Positions 1-6,673 of a DNA stretch of 9,218 bases are shown piece by piece. The position numbers were made by a program, and so were the translations under genes. Source of the stretch: Wenzhouxiangellaceae bacterium (GTDB lineage Bacteria > Pseudomonadota > Gammaproteobacteria > Xanthomonadales > Wenzhouxiangellaceae); contig JALQZL010000055.1 of the NCBI GenBank assembly GCA_023258355.1, positions 1 to 9,218 of the forward strand. The letters are read 5' to 3'. A model generated the notes under the pieces. The model was given only the letters and a program-made list of their open reading frames with translations, made no database searches and had not been told where the DNA came from. Numbering within the stretch: position 1 is the stretch's first letter; the number at the start of each line of letters is the position of its first letter.

Positions 1-183
1 GAAGATCCTCGATTTGCTCGAGCCCGGGTTGAATGTGAAGCCGAAGTGCAGGCCATGTATCAAGATGTAATACGTGAAGAAAAGGCCTGGGCTGACTACC
101 TGTTCAAGAAGGGACCGGTGATTGGTCTTTGCCCGAGCGCGCAATTGAGCCACCACATCTTCTGGAACGTTCTTGATCGATAG
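1..183 (+). CDS. nrdB: Class I ribonucleotide reductase beta subunit (NrdB), C-terminal part, prematurely ended
   Basis: The frame is open from the window edge to TAG at 181-183, giving 60 residues of a gene that starts outside the window. The segment EEKAWADYLFKKGPVIGL aligns well with the E. coli NrdB region EKDWADYLFRDGSMIGL, and the residues before it (DPRFARARVECEAE) also match in spacing. NrdB is the radical-bearing small subunit that works with NrdA to reduce ribonucleoside diphosphates. After IGL the likeness fades: IFW appears where the family has VEY/IEW, and the stop falls where the conserved NxRM motif should be. About 60 residues are missing, including the flexible C-terminal tail that docks into NrdA. 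The di-iron ligands and radical Tyr lie upstream, outside the window. Family identity is fairly sure. Function is doubtful, since the subunit would probably not pair with NrdA, so this may be a pseudogene tail. Confidence 0.7.
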   Translation, partial: EDPRFARARVECEAEVQAMYQDVIREEKAWADYLFKKGPVIGLCPSAQLSHHIFWNVLDR

Positions 184-550
184 GTTAGGCATGGTATTCC
201 TCTGATTCCGTAACAGATCCACTATAGAACCATATTGGATCCGTAGCCATCAGCGCTACTGTGCGACCACAAAGCCCCGCCAGCGTGTGACTCGCCAGAT
301 GACAAAGTGACCTGACATCCAGTGGTCTGGTCTGGGGAGCCATCTTGATCTCAGGCCTGAGAGCGTCGCCGATAAACCGCCGACTGTTTCCAGTCTCAAA
401 CAAGTCTTGGGTAGCTCGATAACCAAGACGCCAAATACCATAGGGATGATGCTCCATGCCAACGACCACAGTCAGGTCCTTTTCAATCCATTTTTTAACA
501 AGGGCATAGCGCTACAATGGCAGCACACAAAAATATTGACCTTTATTCAC
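184..550. other. Gene-poor stretch between the nrdB remnant and the AhpD-like gene
   Basis: No convincing gene is seen in these 367 bases. Two overlapping minus-strand frames are open (185-469 from a GTG, 256-462 from a TTG), but neither has a clear ribosome binding site or a family pattern I recognise. Just after the nrdB stop, the same frame reads VRHGIPLIP before another stop at 211-213. A shifted frame reads SVTDPL, vaguely like the family's NNPLPW. This could be a decayed nrdB tail, but the match is too short to be sure. The right end probably holds the promoter of the next gene. Confidence 0.4.
513..518 (+). promoter_or_regulatory. Possible -10 element for the AhpD-like gene
   Basis: TACAAT matches five of six bases of the sigma-70 -10 consensus and lies 45 bases before the start codon at 564. 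The region about 17 bases further upstream is a T-run (491-496) with only a poor likeness to TTGACA. It is a plausible but weak promoter call. Confidence 0.25.
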
Positions 551-551
551 T

Positions 552-556
552 AGGAG
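552..556 (+). promoter_or_regulatory. Shine-Dalgarno site AGGAG of the AhpD-like gene
   Basis: AGGAG lies seven bases before the ATG at 564. It fixes the start of this gene and is the best ribosome binding site on the plus strand of the window. Confidence 0.75.
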
Positions 557-563
557 ATGATGC

Positions 564-905
564 ATGTTGAAAGACTGGAACAAACTCACCCAAGACCTCT
601 CTGGCCTGATGGGCCAAGTCCACAAAGGCATTCCAGACGTGGGTCAGGGCTTTTCCCAAATGGCCAAAGGCGCCACCGCTGATGGGGCGTTATCGCCAAA
701 GCATAAAGAACTCATGGCGGTGGCGATCTCCATCGCTGTCAGATGCGATGGCTGTATCGGCTTTCATGTCAAAGCGGCCCACAAGCATGGGGCGACAAGA
801 GAAGAGTTGATGGAAGTGATTGGCATGGCCATGTACATGGGCGGTGGCCCATCGTTTGTCTATGGCGCCCAAGCGCTAGAAGCCTATGACCAATTCGCAG
901 GCTAA
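564..905 (+). CDS. Carboxymuconolactone decarboxylase / AhpD-like family protein
   Basis: This is a 113-residue protein with an AGGAG site ahead of its ATG. The core holds the AhpD-type active site: KELMAVAISIAVRCDGCIGFH, with Cys61 and Cys64 in CxxC and His68 four residues later, preceded by the conserved Glu49. The downstream helix ATREELMEVIGMAMYMGG is also typical. Family members are small helical proteins that often form oligomers. In AhpD the CxxC pair acts as a disulfide reductase or alkylhydroperoxidase partner, while other members act on carboxymuconolactone or have unknown thiol roles. The length fits single-domain members. There is no signal peptide, so it should be cytoplasmic. 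The next gene begins 20 bases inside this one, suggesting cotranscription. No substrate can be named, but an antioxidant or thiol-redox role is the likeliest inference. Confidence 0.88.
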   Translation: MLKDWNKLTQDLSGLMGQVHKGIPDVGQGFSQMAKGATADGALSPKHKELMAVAISIAVRCDGCIGFHVKAAHKHGATREELMEVIGMAMYMGGGPSFVYGAQALEAYDQFAG

Positions 906-1611
906 GCCCAAGCACCTTGCCTATCCACCCAGGCTGAGCATCGCATGTGTGCTCAGCCTGGGTGTCTGGTTCGTCTCCGCAGCGCACGCGCAAGCGCCTT
1001 GGCCGAATGAGGATCCCCAAGCTTGGGGCTTGGCGATCATTGATGTCGAGACCACGGGGCTTGATCCTCAATTTCATGAGATGGTTGATATTGGCGCCAT
1101 CTACACCACGCTAGAAGGCGAAGAGCTTGGGCGGTTTTTTGTCAGGATTCATCCAAAACATCCAGACCGCGCGGGTGAAATTGCCAGATCCATCAACGGC
1201 TATGATGAGGCGCGTTGGGAAGCGCTAGAGGCGTTGATGCCCGAAGAAGCGGTGGCACAGTTGGCGGCTTTTCATCAACAGCACGCCCAAGATCGTCGGT
1301 TTGTATTGACGGCTTACAACGCGCCCTTTGATCGAAATTTTCTCGAGGCCTTGCTCAAGCGCCACGATCACGCGTTGTCTGATTTTTATACCTACTTTGT
1401 GCTCGATCTGCCCGCCGTGGCATGGGGATTGGGTGTGGATGCTTTGGTCAACGCAGAGGTCGCCCGTGCCTTTGGTTTGCCCCCTGAAACCAGTGATCCC
1501 CTAAAGCACACCGGTCTTTCGGGGGCTGAGTGGAATCTGGCATTGTATCGGGCAATGCGAGCGGCCTCCTCCGTGCAACTTGAACCCAAACGCGACCCCA
1601 AAGCTCAATAA
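886..1611 (+). CDS. Exported DEDDh (DnaQ-like) 3'-5' exonuclease-fold protein with an altered fourth acidic residue
   Basis: This 241-residue protein starts at ATG 886, inside the end of the AhpD-like gene, so translation is probably coupled. Residues 16-36 form a basic and hydrophobic signal peptide ending in AHA, with probable cleavage before Gln36. The DnaQ fold follows: ExoI IIDVETTGLD with Asp53 and Glu55, ExoII AYNAPFDRNF with Asp149, and ExoIII HTGLSGAEW with His208. In the DEDDh family the last Asp sits five residues after this His. Here that position is Gly213, and the nearest acid is Glu215. The protein may therefore be inactive, or may use Glu215. Export of this fold is unusual, since most relatives (DNA polymerase III epsilon, oligoribonuclease, RNase T) are cytoplasmic. 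A later TTG start near 1030 would give a cytoplasmic form but would waste a very signal-like leader. A perfect hairpin lies within the leader codons. Confidence 0.8.
   Translation: MTNSQAKPKHLAYPPRLSIACVLSLGVWFVSAAHAQAPWPNEDPQAWGLAIIDVETTGLDPQFHEMVDIGAIYTTLEGEELGRFFVRIHPKHPDRAGEIARSINGYDEARWEALEALMPEEAVAQLAAFHQQHAQDRRFVLTAYNAPFDRNFLEALLKRHDHALSDFYTYFVLDLPAVAWGLGVDALVNAEVARAFGLPPETSDPLKHTGLSGAEWNLALYRAMRAASSVQLEPKRDPKAQ
926..964 (+). repeat. Perfect 15-bp inverted repeat (hairpin) in the leader of the exonuclease-like gene
   Basis: CACCCAGGCTGAGCA at 926-940 is the exact reverse complement of TGCTCAGCCTGGGTG at 950-964, separated by nine bases. The stem begins 21 bases after the AhpD-like stop codon and lies inside the signal-peptide codons of the next gene. 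No T-run follows, so it is not a classic intrinsic terminator. It could limit read-through, protect the 3' end of the upstream message, or slow ribosomes at the leader. Confidence 0.9.
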
Positions 1612-1670
1612 CTATTGATCATTCATCAAGCCCTTTCAGCGCCCCGATAGCGTCGCCGGCCACCCATCTG

Positions 1671-1705
1671 TTTCAGAATCACAAAAATCTTTCTCAAAAT
1701 CACAA
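1671..1705 (+). repeat. Direct repeat pair TYTCARAATCACAA spaced by 21 bp
   Basis: TTTCAGAATCACAA (1671-1684) and TCTCAAAATCACAA (1692-1705) match at 12 of 14 positions. Their 21-base offset is two turns of the helix, so both copies face the same side of the DNA. They lie about 100 bases before the preferred start of the large repeat protein at 1804. This is a possible activator or repressor site, but the factor cannot be named. Confidence 0.45.
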
Positions 1706-1803
1706 TGGGATGGCCTGAATGCTGGCTCTTGGCCGCTCACACCCTTAACGTAAGCGATGAGACACCTCTTAGTTTGGGGAAGCCTGCCGAAGCAGTGACA
1801 AAG

Positions 1804-3960
1804 ATGGAAGCGTCAGCTTTGAGCAACGCCAAAACAAGCCGCTTGGCCGTTTGGACTTCGATCCTGACTTTGGCGATGATCACGAGTGTCATGGCCCAAT
1901 TGGAGACGCCAGCCGAGAACACAGGTGACCGAGACCGATACATGACCAACGCCAATGGCCAAATGGTCGCCGTGGTGAGCCCTGTCGATGGTGAGGCCGA
2001 AATTGTGCTTCGTGGGGGTGAGGGTGAAAGCAAGCTGATCGGATTTGGGGACACCGTGCCAGGCATCGAAAACTTGCCAGATGGCGCCGATCCTAATGAC
2101 ATTGGTCAAGCCTACGGCCCGATGGTTGGGGCAGGTCACCCAGTGATTAACAACAGTGGCGTGATTGCAAGCAAAGTGGTCCTGAGCTCAGAAAATGTGG
2201 ATGGTCGCTACAACGATTCTGCCTTGGTGGTCGGGACGCCAGGGAATCTCACCACCATTGCCCACACCTTTACCGAGGTTGGCGATGACGTGATTTGTGA
2301 AATTGAGCCAATGCCGCAAATCAACCAAAATGGCCAAGTGTTCTTCTCCGCGACCTTGTTCGTGCCGAATGCCAACTTTCCTGAACAGCCTGACAGGTGT
2401 AATCGAGATGGCGGGTATGTAGAGAACAACAACACCTACCGTGCCACCAAAGCTGTTTTCCGATACACACCCGGTGTGGGGATTGAGCGACTATTAGAGG
2501 CAGCGGCCCGCGGGGGAGTGGGTGATGTCGTGGTGACCAGCGATAGCCGCTGGGTCAGCGAGGAGACGACCTATGAGGTGGTTGATGCCCACCTCATCGC
2601 GCACAGCCATAACGCAGTGACCAACGGTGGGGCTGCCTTTGTTTATGCTTGGCTGATGGAAGCTGGGGACCCTGATTTTGATACAGACCTCAACATTTTT
2701 CGTGCGAACAACCGAAACGCGATTTTGTATTTGGATGGCGGCGACCCGCAATTGGTCGCGGCAACAGAACGAAGAGCCAATGACAATACCACGCCTCCGG
2801 TGTCATCAGATTTTGGTTACTTAGGCAAGTTGGCTGCAGACCAAAGTGGTCGTGTCATCTTCAAAACGGCCCTGTCTGATGATGACTTAAATTGCCCAGA
2901 TGAAGGCAGTGCGCCGTGGCCAGTGGAGGCTTATTGTTATGCAGACGGTGTGCCATCTCAACTGTATGTCTTTAATCCCAATGAGGGCCTGAGCACCACG
3001 CCTTTGGTGGGTAGTGGTGATGTCGTGCCTGAGACCACTGCCCAGACGTTTAATGGCTTTCCACCGTTAATGTCCACCAATGAAACAGGTGCGGTGGCGT
3101 TTACGGCAGGCCTGAATATCCCTGAGATCTGTGACCAAGCTTACAACTCTAATGGCGCGCCTGTCGATGCGCCACCAGACGGTTTTGGGACAAACAATTG
3201 GGCTGATTTTTGTAAAGGCGTTTATGTCGCCACACCCTCAGGGACGGTCGTTGAAATCGCTCGCAACACGCGCGCGGCCTTGGCCGATGAGGGCGCAGGC
3301 GCCAGCACTTGGATATCAGAAGATGGCTCAGAGACATTTAATTTCGATGAGATTGCAGCCACCGCCATTATGGGCCGTGATGGAAGCTCTGTTTATTTTG
3401 TTGCTGCCATGGAAGAGGACCAATCGGATCCCATCGACCCAGAAAATGAGCCATACAACGCGCAGAAGTTCAAATCATACGGAGATAACCCAGCGCGTCG
3501 AGGCATTTTTGTCAAGCGTGGAGGCGATCCAATAAAAAAAGTGATCGCCGAGGGTGATATCGCCGTTTTGGGAGAAGCAGATCAGGTATGGAATGACTTG
3601 CCGACGGTCACGCTCCAACAAAAATCCACCCTCTGGGAGCGTGTGGCCGGTTGGTTCGGCATTGCGCCGGCCTATGCGCAAGCCACCGGTCAAGAGGCAC
3701 GGCTTATGAGGCTCTTTCTCCCACAGCCACAGCTCCGCCAGCATGAGGGGACCGGTGGGTTTTCTTTTACAGTGCGCGCATGGTTCGATGTGCCGGTGGA
3801 TGGGGTCTACGACGGGCAAGCCGATTTCGACAGCATGGTCAATATTGACCAAAGCCAAGCAGCGCCTGTGCCAGTTCCTGTGAACTCCAACTATCTCATC
3901 GGCATTTTGGGCGTGATGTTCATACTTCTGGGTGGGTGGCTGCTTCGAGCGCGCGCCTAA
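1804..3960 (+). CDS. Exported NxxGxxAF-repeat protein with C-terminal membrane anchor
   Basis: The frame is open from ATG 1705, but I prefer ATG 1804 (718 residues). It puts a normal signal peptide at the N-terminus: basic residues around 10-13, hydrophobic core 14-28, cleavage after VMA at about 31. No clear ribosome binding site marks any of the starts (1705, GTG 1795, 1804). The mature part carries spaced copies of an N-x-x-G-x-x-A/F-like motif at about residues 49 (NANGQMVAV), 116 (NNSGVIAS), 174 (NQNGQVFF), 270 (NAVTNGGAAF), 346 (DQSGRVIF) and 426 (NETGAVAF). This pattern belongs to the NxxGxxAF tandem repeats of large predicted beta-propeller-like surface proteins. The end has a short Pro/Val-rich stretch, a membrane helix (about 697-714) and an RAR tail, the layout of CTERM sorting signals. 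It is probably a cell-surface or periplasm-facing protein of unknown function. A short AYAQA segment near 3671-3685, before the last domain, resembles a signal peptidase site. Confidence 0.8.
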   Translation: MEASALSNAKTSRLAVWTSILTLAMITSVMAQLETPAENTGDRDRYMTNANGQMVAVVSPVDGEAEIVLRGGEGESKLIGFGDTVPGIENLPDGADPNDIGQAYGPMVGAGHPVINNSGVIASKVVLSSENVDGRYNDSALVVGTPGNLTTIAHTFTEVGDDVICEIEPMPQINQNGQVFFSATLFVPNANFPEQPDRCNRDGGYVENNNTYRATKAVFRYTPGVGIERLLEAAARGGVGDVVVTSDSRWVSEETTYEVVDAHLIAHSHNAVTNGGAAFVYAWLMEAGDPDFDTDLNIFRANNRNAILYLDGGDPQLVAATERRANDNTTPPVSSDFGYLGKLAADQSGRVIFKTALSDDDLNCPDEGSAPWPVEAYCYADGVPSQLYVFNPNEGLSTTPLVGSGDVVPETTAQTFNGFPPLMSTNETGAVAFTAGLNIPEICDQAYNSNGAPVDAPPDGFGTNNWADFCKGVYVATPSGTVVEIARNTRAALADEGAGASTWISEDGSETFNFDEIAATAIMGRDGSSVYFVAAMEEDQSDPIDPENEPYNAQKFKSYGDNPARRGIFVKRGGDPIKKVIAEGDIAVLGEADQVWNDLPTVTLQQKSTLWERVAGWFGIAPAYAQATGQEARLMRLFLPQPQLRQHEGTGGFSFTVRAWFDVPVDGVYDGQADFDSMVNIDQSQAAPVPVPVNSNYLIGILGVMFILLGGWLLRARA

Positions 3961-3987
3961 GACATCACAACTTATCTCCCAACAACA

Positions 3988-4014
3988 CCCCAGGCTTTAG
4001 GTCTGGGGTTTTTT
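3988..4014 (+). terminator. Intrinsic terminator after the NxxGxxAF-repeat gene
   Basis: CCCCAGGC (3988-3995) pairs with GTCTGGGG (4001-4008), including one G-T pair, around a five-base loop TTTAG. Six T follow directly at 4009-4014. It lies 27 bases after the stop codon at 3960. The minus-strand gene coming the other way ends at 4013, inside the T-run. Read on the minus strand, the stem is followed only by TGTTGTTG, so it may act weakly in that direction too. Confidence 0.85.
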
Positions 4015-4486
4015 ATTCTGCGGCAGAGACGCCCGCAAACGACACACCAGTGAGTTGAGCAATCGATGTTGACCAAGTGCTGAGATCGTCAAGATCGAAG
4101 TCGCTCAATGATCGGTGGCCACACGCCCTGGCCATCACTTGCATCAAGTGAGTTGACGTTGATAAAAAACGGGCCAATTGCTCAGCGCTTTGTGACACAT
4201 TTAATCGTGCTCGAAGCGCTTCTCGTTGTGTGGCAACACCCGCCGGACAATTGTTGGTATGACAAATGCGCGCGCCCACACACCCCACGGCTTGAATGGC
4301 TGAATTGGCAAGTGCCACGCCATCGGCCGGTGGCGTGAACATCAAGGGCTTGAAATCGGTCCCGCGGTGCGAGCCATCGCAATAGGGCTGGTCTTTGGAC
4401 CGACCACAGGTACACCATGCCATCTTTTGGTCTTTTTTAAGGGTAACCTCAATGGGCTTGTTGGCAGCAATGATGGCTTGGGACAT
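4013..4486 (-). CDS. CDGSH iron-sulfur domain joined to the C-terminal tail of an FMN-type glutamate synthase
   Basis: ATG at 4486 is chosen because GGAG (4493-4496) lies six bases upstream. It gives 157 residues. Residues 22-50 form a CDGSH domain with the full [2Fe-2S] ligand set Cys25, Cys27, Cys36 and His40 (WCTCGRSKDQPYCDGSH). From about residue 54 the sequence changes to the end of the FMN-binding glutamate synthase family: ALANSAIQAVGCVGARICHTNNCP, with Cys69, Cys75 and Cys80 in the C-x5-C-x4-C pattern that holds the [3Fe-4S] cluster in glutamate synthase, then the closing helices ending LTGVSFAGV. The TIM-barrel part that binds FMN and 2-oxoglutarate is absent, so glutamate synthase activity is excluded. 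The join around residues 51-57 is in frame. It may result from an internal deletion in a CDGSH-glutamate synthase gene or between neighbouring genes. The product could be a small double iron-sulfur protein or a remnant. It lies 60 bases after the flavoprotein gene, with no terminator between. Confidence 0.8.
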   Translation of the reverse strand: MSQAIIAANKPIEVTLKKDQKMAWCTCGRSKDQPYCDGSHRGTDFKPLMFTPPADGVALANSAIQAVGCVGARICHTNNCPAGVATQREALRARLNVSQSAEQLARFLSTSTHLMQVMARACGHRSLSDFDLDDLSTWSTSIAQLTGVSFAGVSAAE

Positions 4487-4546
4487 AACAGACTCCAAAT
4501 ATAAATGCGTTTGAGACGACAGGATGGACCCTCACCGTGGCGCAAG

Positions 4547-5992
4547 CTAGAAAGGAAGCTTCGCCAACCACCGGACCATGCGCTTTGTTTTTTCGCTGAA
4601 TAAAGTCGGCGTATACCATGACCCAGCTGCCCGCTTTGATATCTCGCCAAGCGTTGGGTAGGGTGAGATCACCTGCGCCATGGCGCCGATTTTTAAGCCT
4701 TGACTGATCATTAAAGTCCAAACCGCGATCAACTCACCGGCTTGCGGGCCGACAATGCTGACACCCAAGAGCTTGCCTTTGGGTGTGGCCATGACTTTGA
4801 CCTCGCCCTCTTTGATGCCTTCGGCCACCGCCCGGTCGTTATCGGCCATGGACCAACGAACGATTTTGATGTGATCACCGTAGTGTTTTCTGGCTTGCGC
4901 TTCGGTCAGCCCCACATGCGCCAATTCGGGGTCGGTATAGGTGACCCAAGGGAGTGCTCGATATTTGACTTTGGCAAATCGTAACTTAAAGCACACCTGT
5001 TTGATGATGATGCCGGCTTGGTAGCCCGCTGCATGGGTAAACATCGGCCCACCGGTGACATCACCGATGGCAAAGATAGCTTTGTTGGCTGTTCTTAAAT
5101 GCGCATCGACTTGAATGCCTTTGTCACTGGCCACCACCCCAGCCTCTGCCAGTCCAAGCCCCTCTATCTGAGGACGGCGACCAGCGGCGATCAAAATATG
5201 CGAGCCTTGTAAGGTATGGTGCTCACCGTCTTTTTCAATCACCACTTCGGTAGGTGCATGTTGACTTGTGCCGTGCGCCACCCGCTCTACCGAGGCATGT
5301 TCATAGATATGAATGCCCTCTTTGACAAGCGCAGCGCGAACAAGGGCCACATGCTCAGGTTCGTCGTTGCTGAGTAGGCTTTGATTGTCGATGAGACTCA
5401 CCGGTACGCCAAGTCGGCGATGGGCTTGTGCCATTTCCACACCCACCGGCCCACCGCCAATGATGATCAAATGGCTGGGGGCCACCTTGAGATCGAACAG
5501 GTTTTCATGGGTCAGTACTTGCTCAGCATCTAGCCCTTCGATCGTCGGTATGGCTGCTCGCGAACCCGTTGCAATGACAAAACGTTTGGCACGCAGGCTC
5601 TCGCCATTCACCTCAATTTGGTTGCGACCAACAAACCGCGCCTGACCCTCAATGACGCGGACCCCTAAACCCTCGAAACGTTCGACAGAATCGTGAGGCG
5701 CGATCTGATCAATCGCACCTTGGACATGCGCCTTGACCGCGGCGAAGTCGATCATTGGCTCATCTGCGCCAATGCCTTGGATAGTAGACAGCCGATGACT
5801 GTGTGCGCGTTTGGCCGCTGCCAGTAATGCTTTCGAGGGAACACAACCGGTGTTCAAGCAATCCCCACCCATCTTGTCTTTTTCTACCAACACCACCGAC
5901 AAGCCCAATTGCGCAGCGCCTGCTGCCACCGACAGGCCTCCTGAGCCTGCGCCGATGATGCAAAGATCGACTTTTTGGCTTGAGCGACTCAT
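4547..5992 (-). CDS. FAD-dependent NAD(P)-disulfide oxidoreductase, mercuric reductase / dihydrolipoamide dehydrogenase-like
   Basis: This 481-residue protein has full length for class I pyridine nucleotide-disulfide oxidoreductases. In order it shows: the FAD-binding GAGSGG at 14-19; the redox pair Cys45 and Cys50 in GGDCLNTGCVPSKAL; ATGSRA at about 141-146; the NAD(P) site GGGPVG at 179-184, with Asp202 at the end of the next strand, which favours NADH; the second FAD motif AIGDVTG at 308-314; and the dimerisation domain from about 345. The usual active-site His of the HPT-x-x-E motif is replaced by Tyr445 (SPYPTLGE, Glu450), as in mercuric-reductase-like members. The C-terminal pattern WYTPTLFS...VRWLAKL is typical of the subgroup found next to, or fused to, TVP38/TMEM64 proteins. 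No mercury-binding N-terminal domain or C-terminal Cys pair is present, so mercury reduction is unlikely. The start ATG overlaps the upstream gene's stop codon (ATGA). The electron acceptor is unknown. Confidence 0.9.
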   Translation of the reverse strand: MSRSSQKVDLCIIGAGSGGLSVAAGAAQLGLSVVLVEKDKMGGDCLNTGCVPSKALLAAAKRAHSHRLSTIQGIGADEPMIDFAAVKAHVQGAIDQIAPHDSVERFEGLGVRVIEGQARFVGRNQIEVNGESLRAKRFVIATGSRAAIPTIEGLDAEQVLTHENLFDLKVAPSHLIIIGGGPVGVEMAQAHRRLGVPVSLIDNQSLLSNDEPEHVALVRAALVKEGIHIYEHASVERVAHGTSQHAPTEVVIEKDGEHHTLQGSHILIAAGRRPQIEGLGLAEAGVVASDKGIQVDAHLRTANKAIFAIGDVTGGPMFTHAAGYQAGIIIKQVCFKLRFAKVKYRALPWVTYTDPELAHVGLTEAQARKHYGDHIKIVRWSMADNDRAVAEGIKEGEVKVMATPKGKLLGVSIVGPQAGELIAVWTLMISQGLKIGAMAQVISPYPTLGEISKRAAGSWYTPTLFSEKTKRMVRWLAKLPF

Positions 5993-6666
5993 GGGCTGAG
6001 TTGGGTTTGTGGTTTGAAGTGACGATAGAGCGTTGGAATCAAGGCAAAAAGCCCCAACAAGCCGAGCGCAAGCAACATTTGAGAAGAGACCAGATCGGAC
6101 ACGGATGAGATCTCACCCAATTGTTGACCTAGATTCACAAAGACAAACGTGCCTGGGATGATGCCGACAAACGTGGTGATCGCATAAGCACCCACCCCCA
6201 TGCCAAAAAACGCCGGCACAATGTTGACCAGGAAAAAGGGAAAGATGGGCACCAAGCGCATAAACAACAAATAACCCACGCCGTTGGTTTGCATGTGGGT
6301 GGCGACTTTTTGATAGAGCGGACCGGCTTTTTGTCGAAGCGGATCACCCAAAGACGAACGCGCGATCATAAATAACACCGTGGCGCCCAATGTCGCGCCC
6401 AGCACCACCGCGCCCAGACCCATCCATACCCCAAACAAGAACCCGCCCAACAGGGTCAGCAAAGTGGCGATGGGCAAGGACAAAGCCACGCACAATGCGT
6501 AGGTCAGCACAAACAGACCCACACTGATAAAAGGGCTTGCGAGCACAAAGGCTTGTAATTGATCACGATTGGCTTGAATGAATGCCAGATCCACGCGGTC
6601 TAACAGCCCGCTAAAAAACGCGATGGCCATTAAGCCAACGAGCACAAGCAATGCGATCCATTTCAT
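5989..6666 (-). CDS. TVP38/TMEM64 family (DedA-like) membrane protein
   Basis: The ATG at 6666, reading MKWIALLVLVG, is preferred over an upstream ATG at 6723 that would lie inside the radical SAM gene. It gives 225 residues, the usual family length, and starts seven bases after that gene's stop. It shows the VTT/SNARE-associated core: an N-terminal helix (about 3-20), a helical region at 43-72, the motif LLGGFLFGVWMG...GATLGA...ARSSLGD (about 72-108), and the second conserved half RLVPIFPFFLVNIVPAFFG (137-155), followed by GIIPGTF and a last helix at about 197-214. Members sit in the inner membrane. Distant relatives are lipid scramblases, but the role of bacterial TVP38 proteins is poorly known. 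Its stop codon overlaps the start of the flavoprotein gene, and in other bacteria these two domains can be one fused protein. This supports a shared job, perhaps redox chemistry near the membrane. Confidence 0.9.
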   Translation of the reverse strand: MKWIALLVLVGLMAIAFFSGLLDRVDLAFIQANRDQLQAFVLASPFISVGLFVLTYALCVALSLPIATLLTLLGGFLFGVWMGLGAVVLGATLGATVLFMIARSSLGDPLRQKAGPLYQKVATHMQTNGVGYLLFMRLVPIFPFFLVNIVPAFFGMGVGAYAITTFVGIIPGTFVFVNLGQQLGEISSVSDLVSSQMLLALGLLGLFALIPTLYRHFKPQTQLSP

Positions 6667-6673
6667 CTTCAAC

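Noticed and set aside
185..469. Minus-strand open frame of 94 codons starting with GTG
   Set aside because: It has no ribosome site and no recognised family. A second minus-strand frame is open over much of the same stretch, so it was not called a gene.
1705..1803. N-terminal extension of the NxxGxxAF protein from ATG 1705
   Set aside because: There is no ribosome site, and the extension would put about 33 polar residues ahead of a normal signal peptide. The region also holds the end of a direct repeat.
3131..3535. Plus-strand open frame of 134 codons inside the NxxGxxAF gene
   Set aside because: It lies in another frame of a clear, longer coding region whose repeats and signal peptide explain the DNA.
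5041..5070. Palindromic bases CATCGG...GGTGACATCACC...GATG
   Set aside because: They encode the conserved FAD motif of the flavoprotein, and the arms are short and interrupted.
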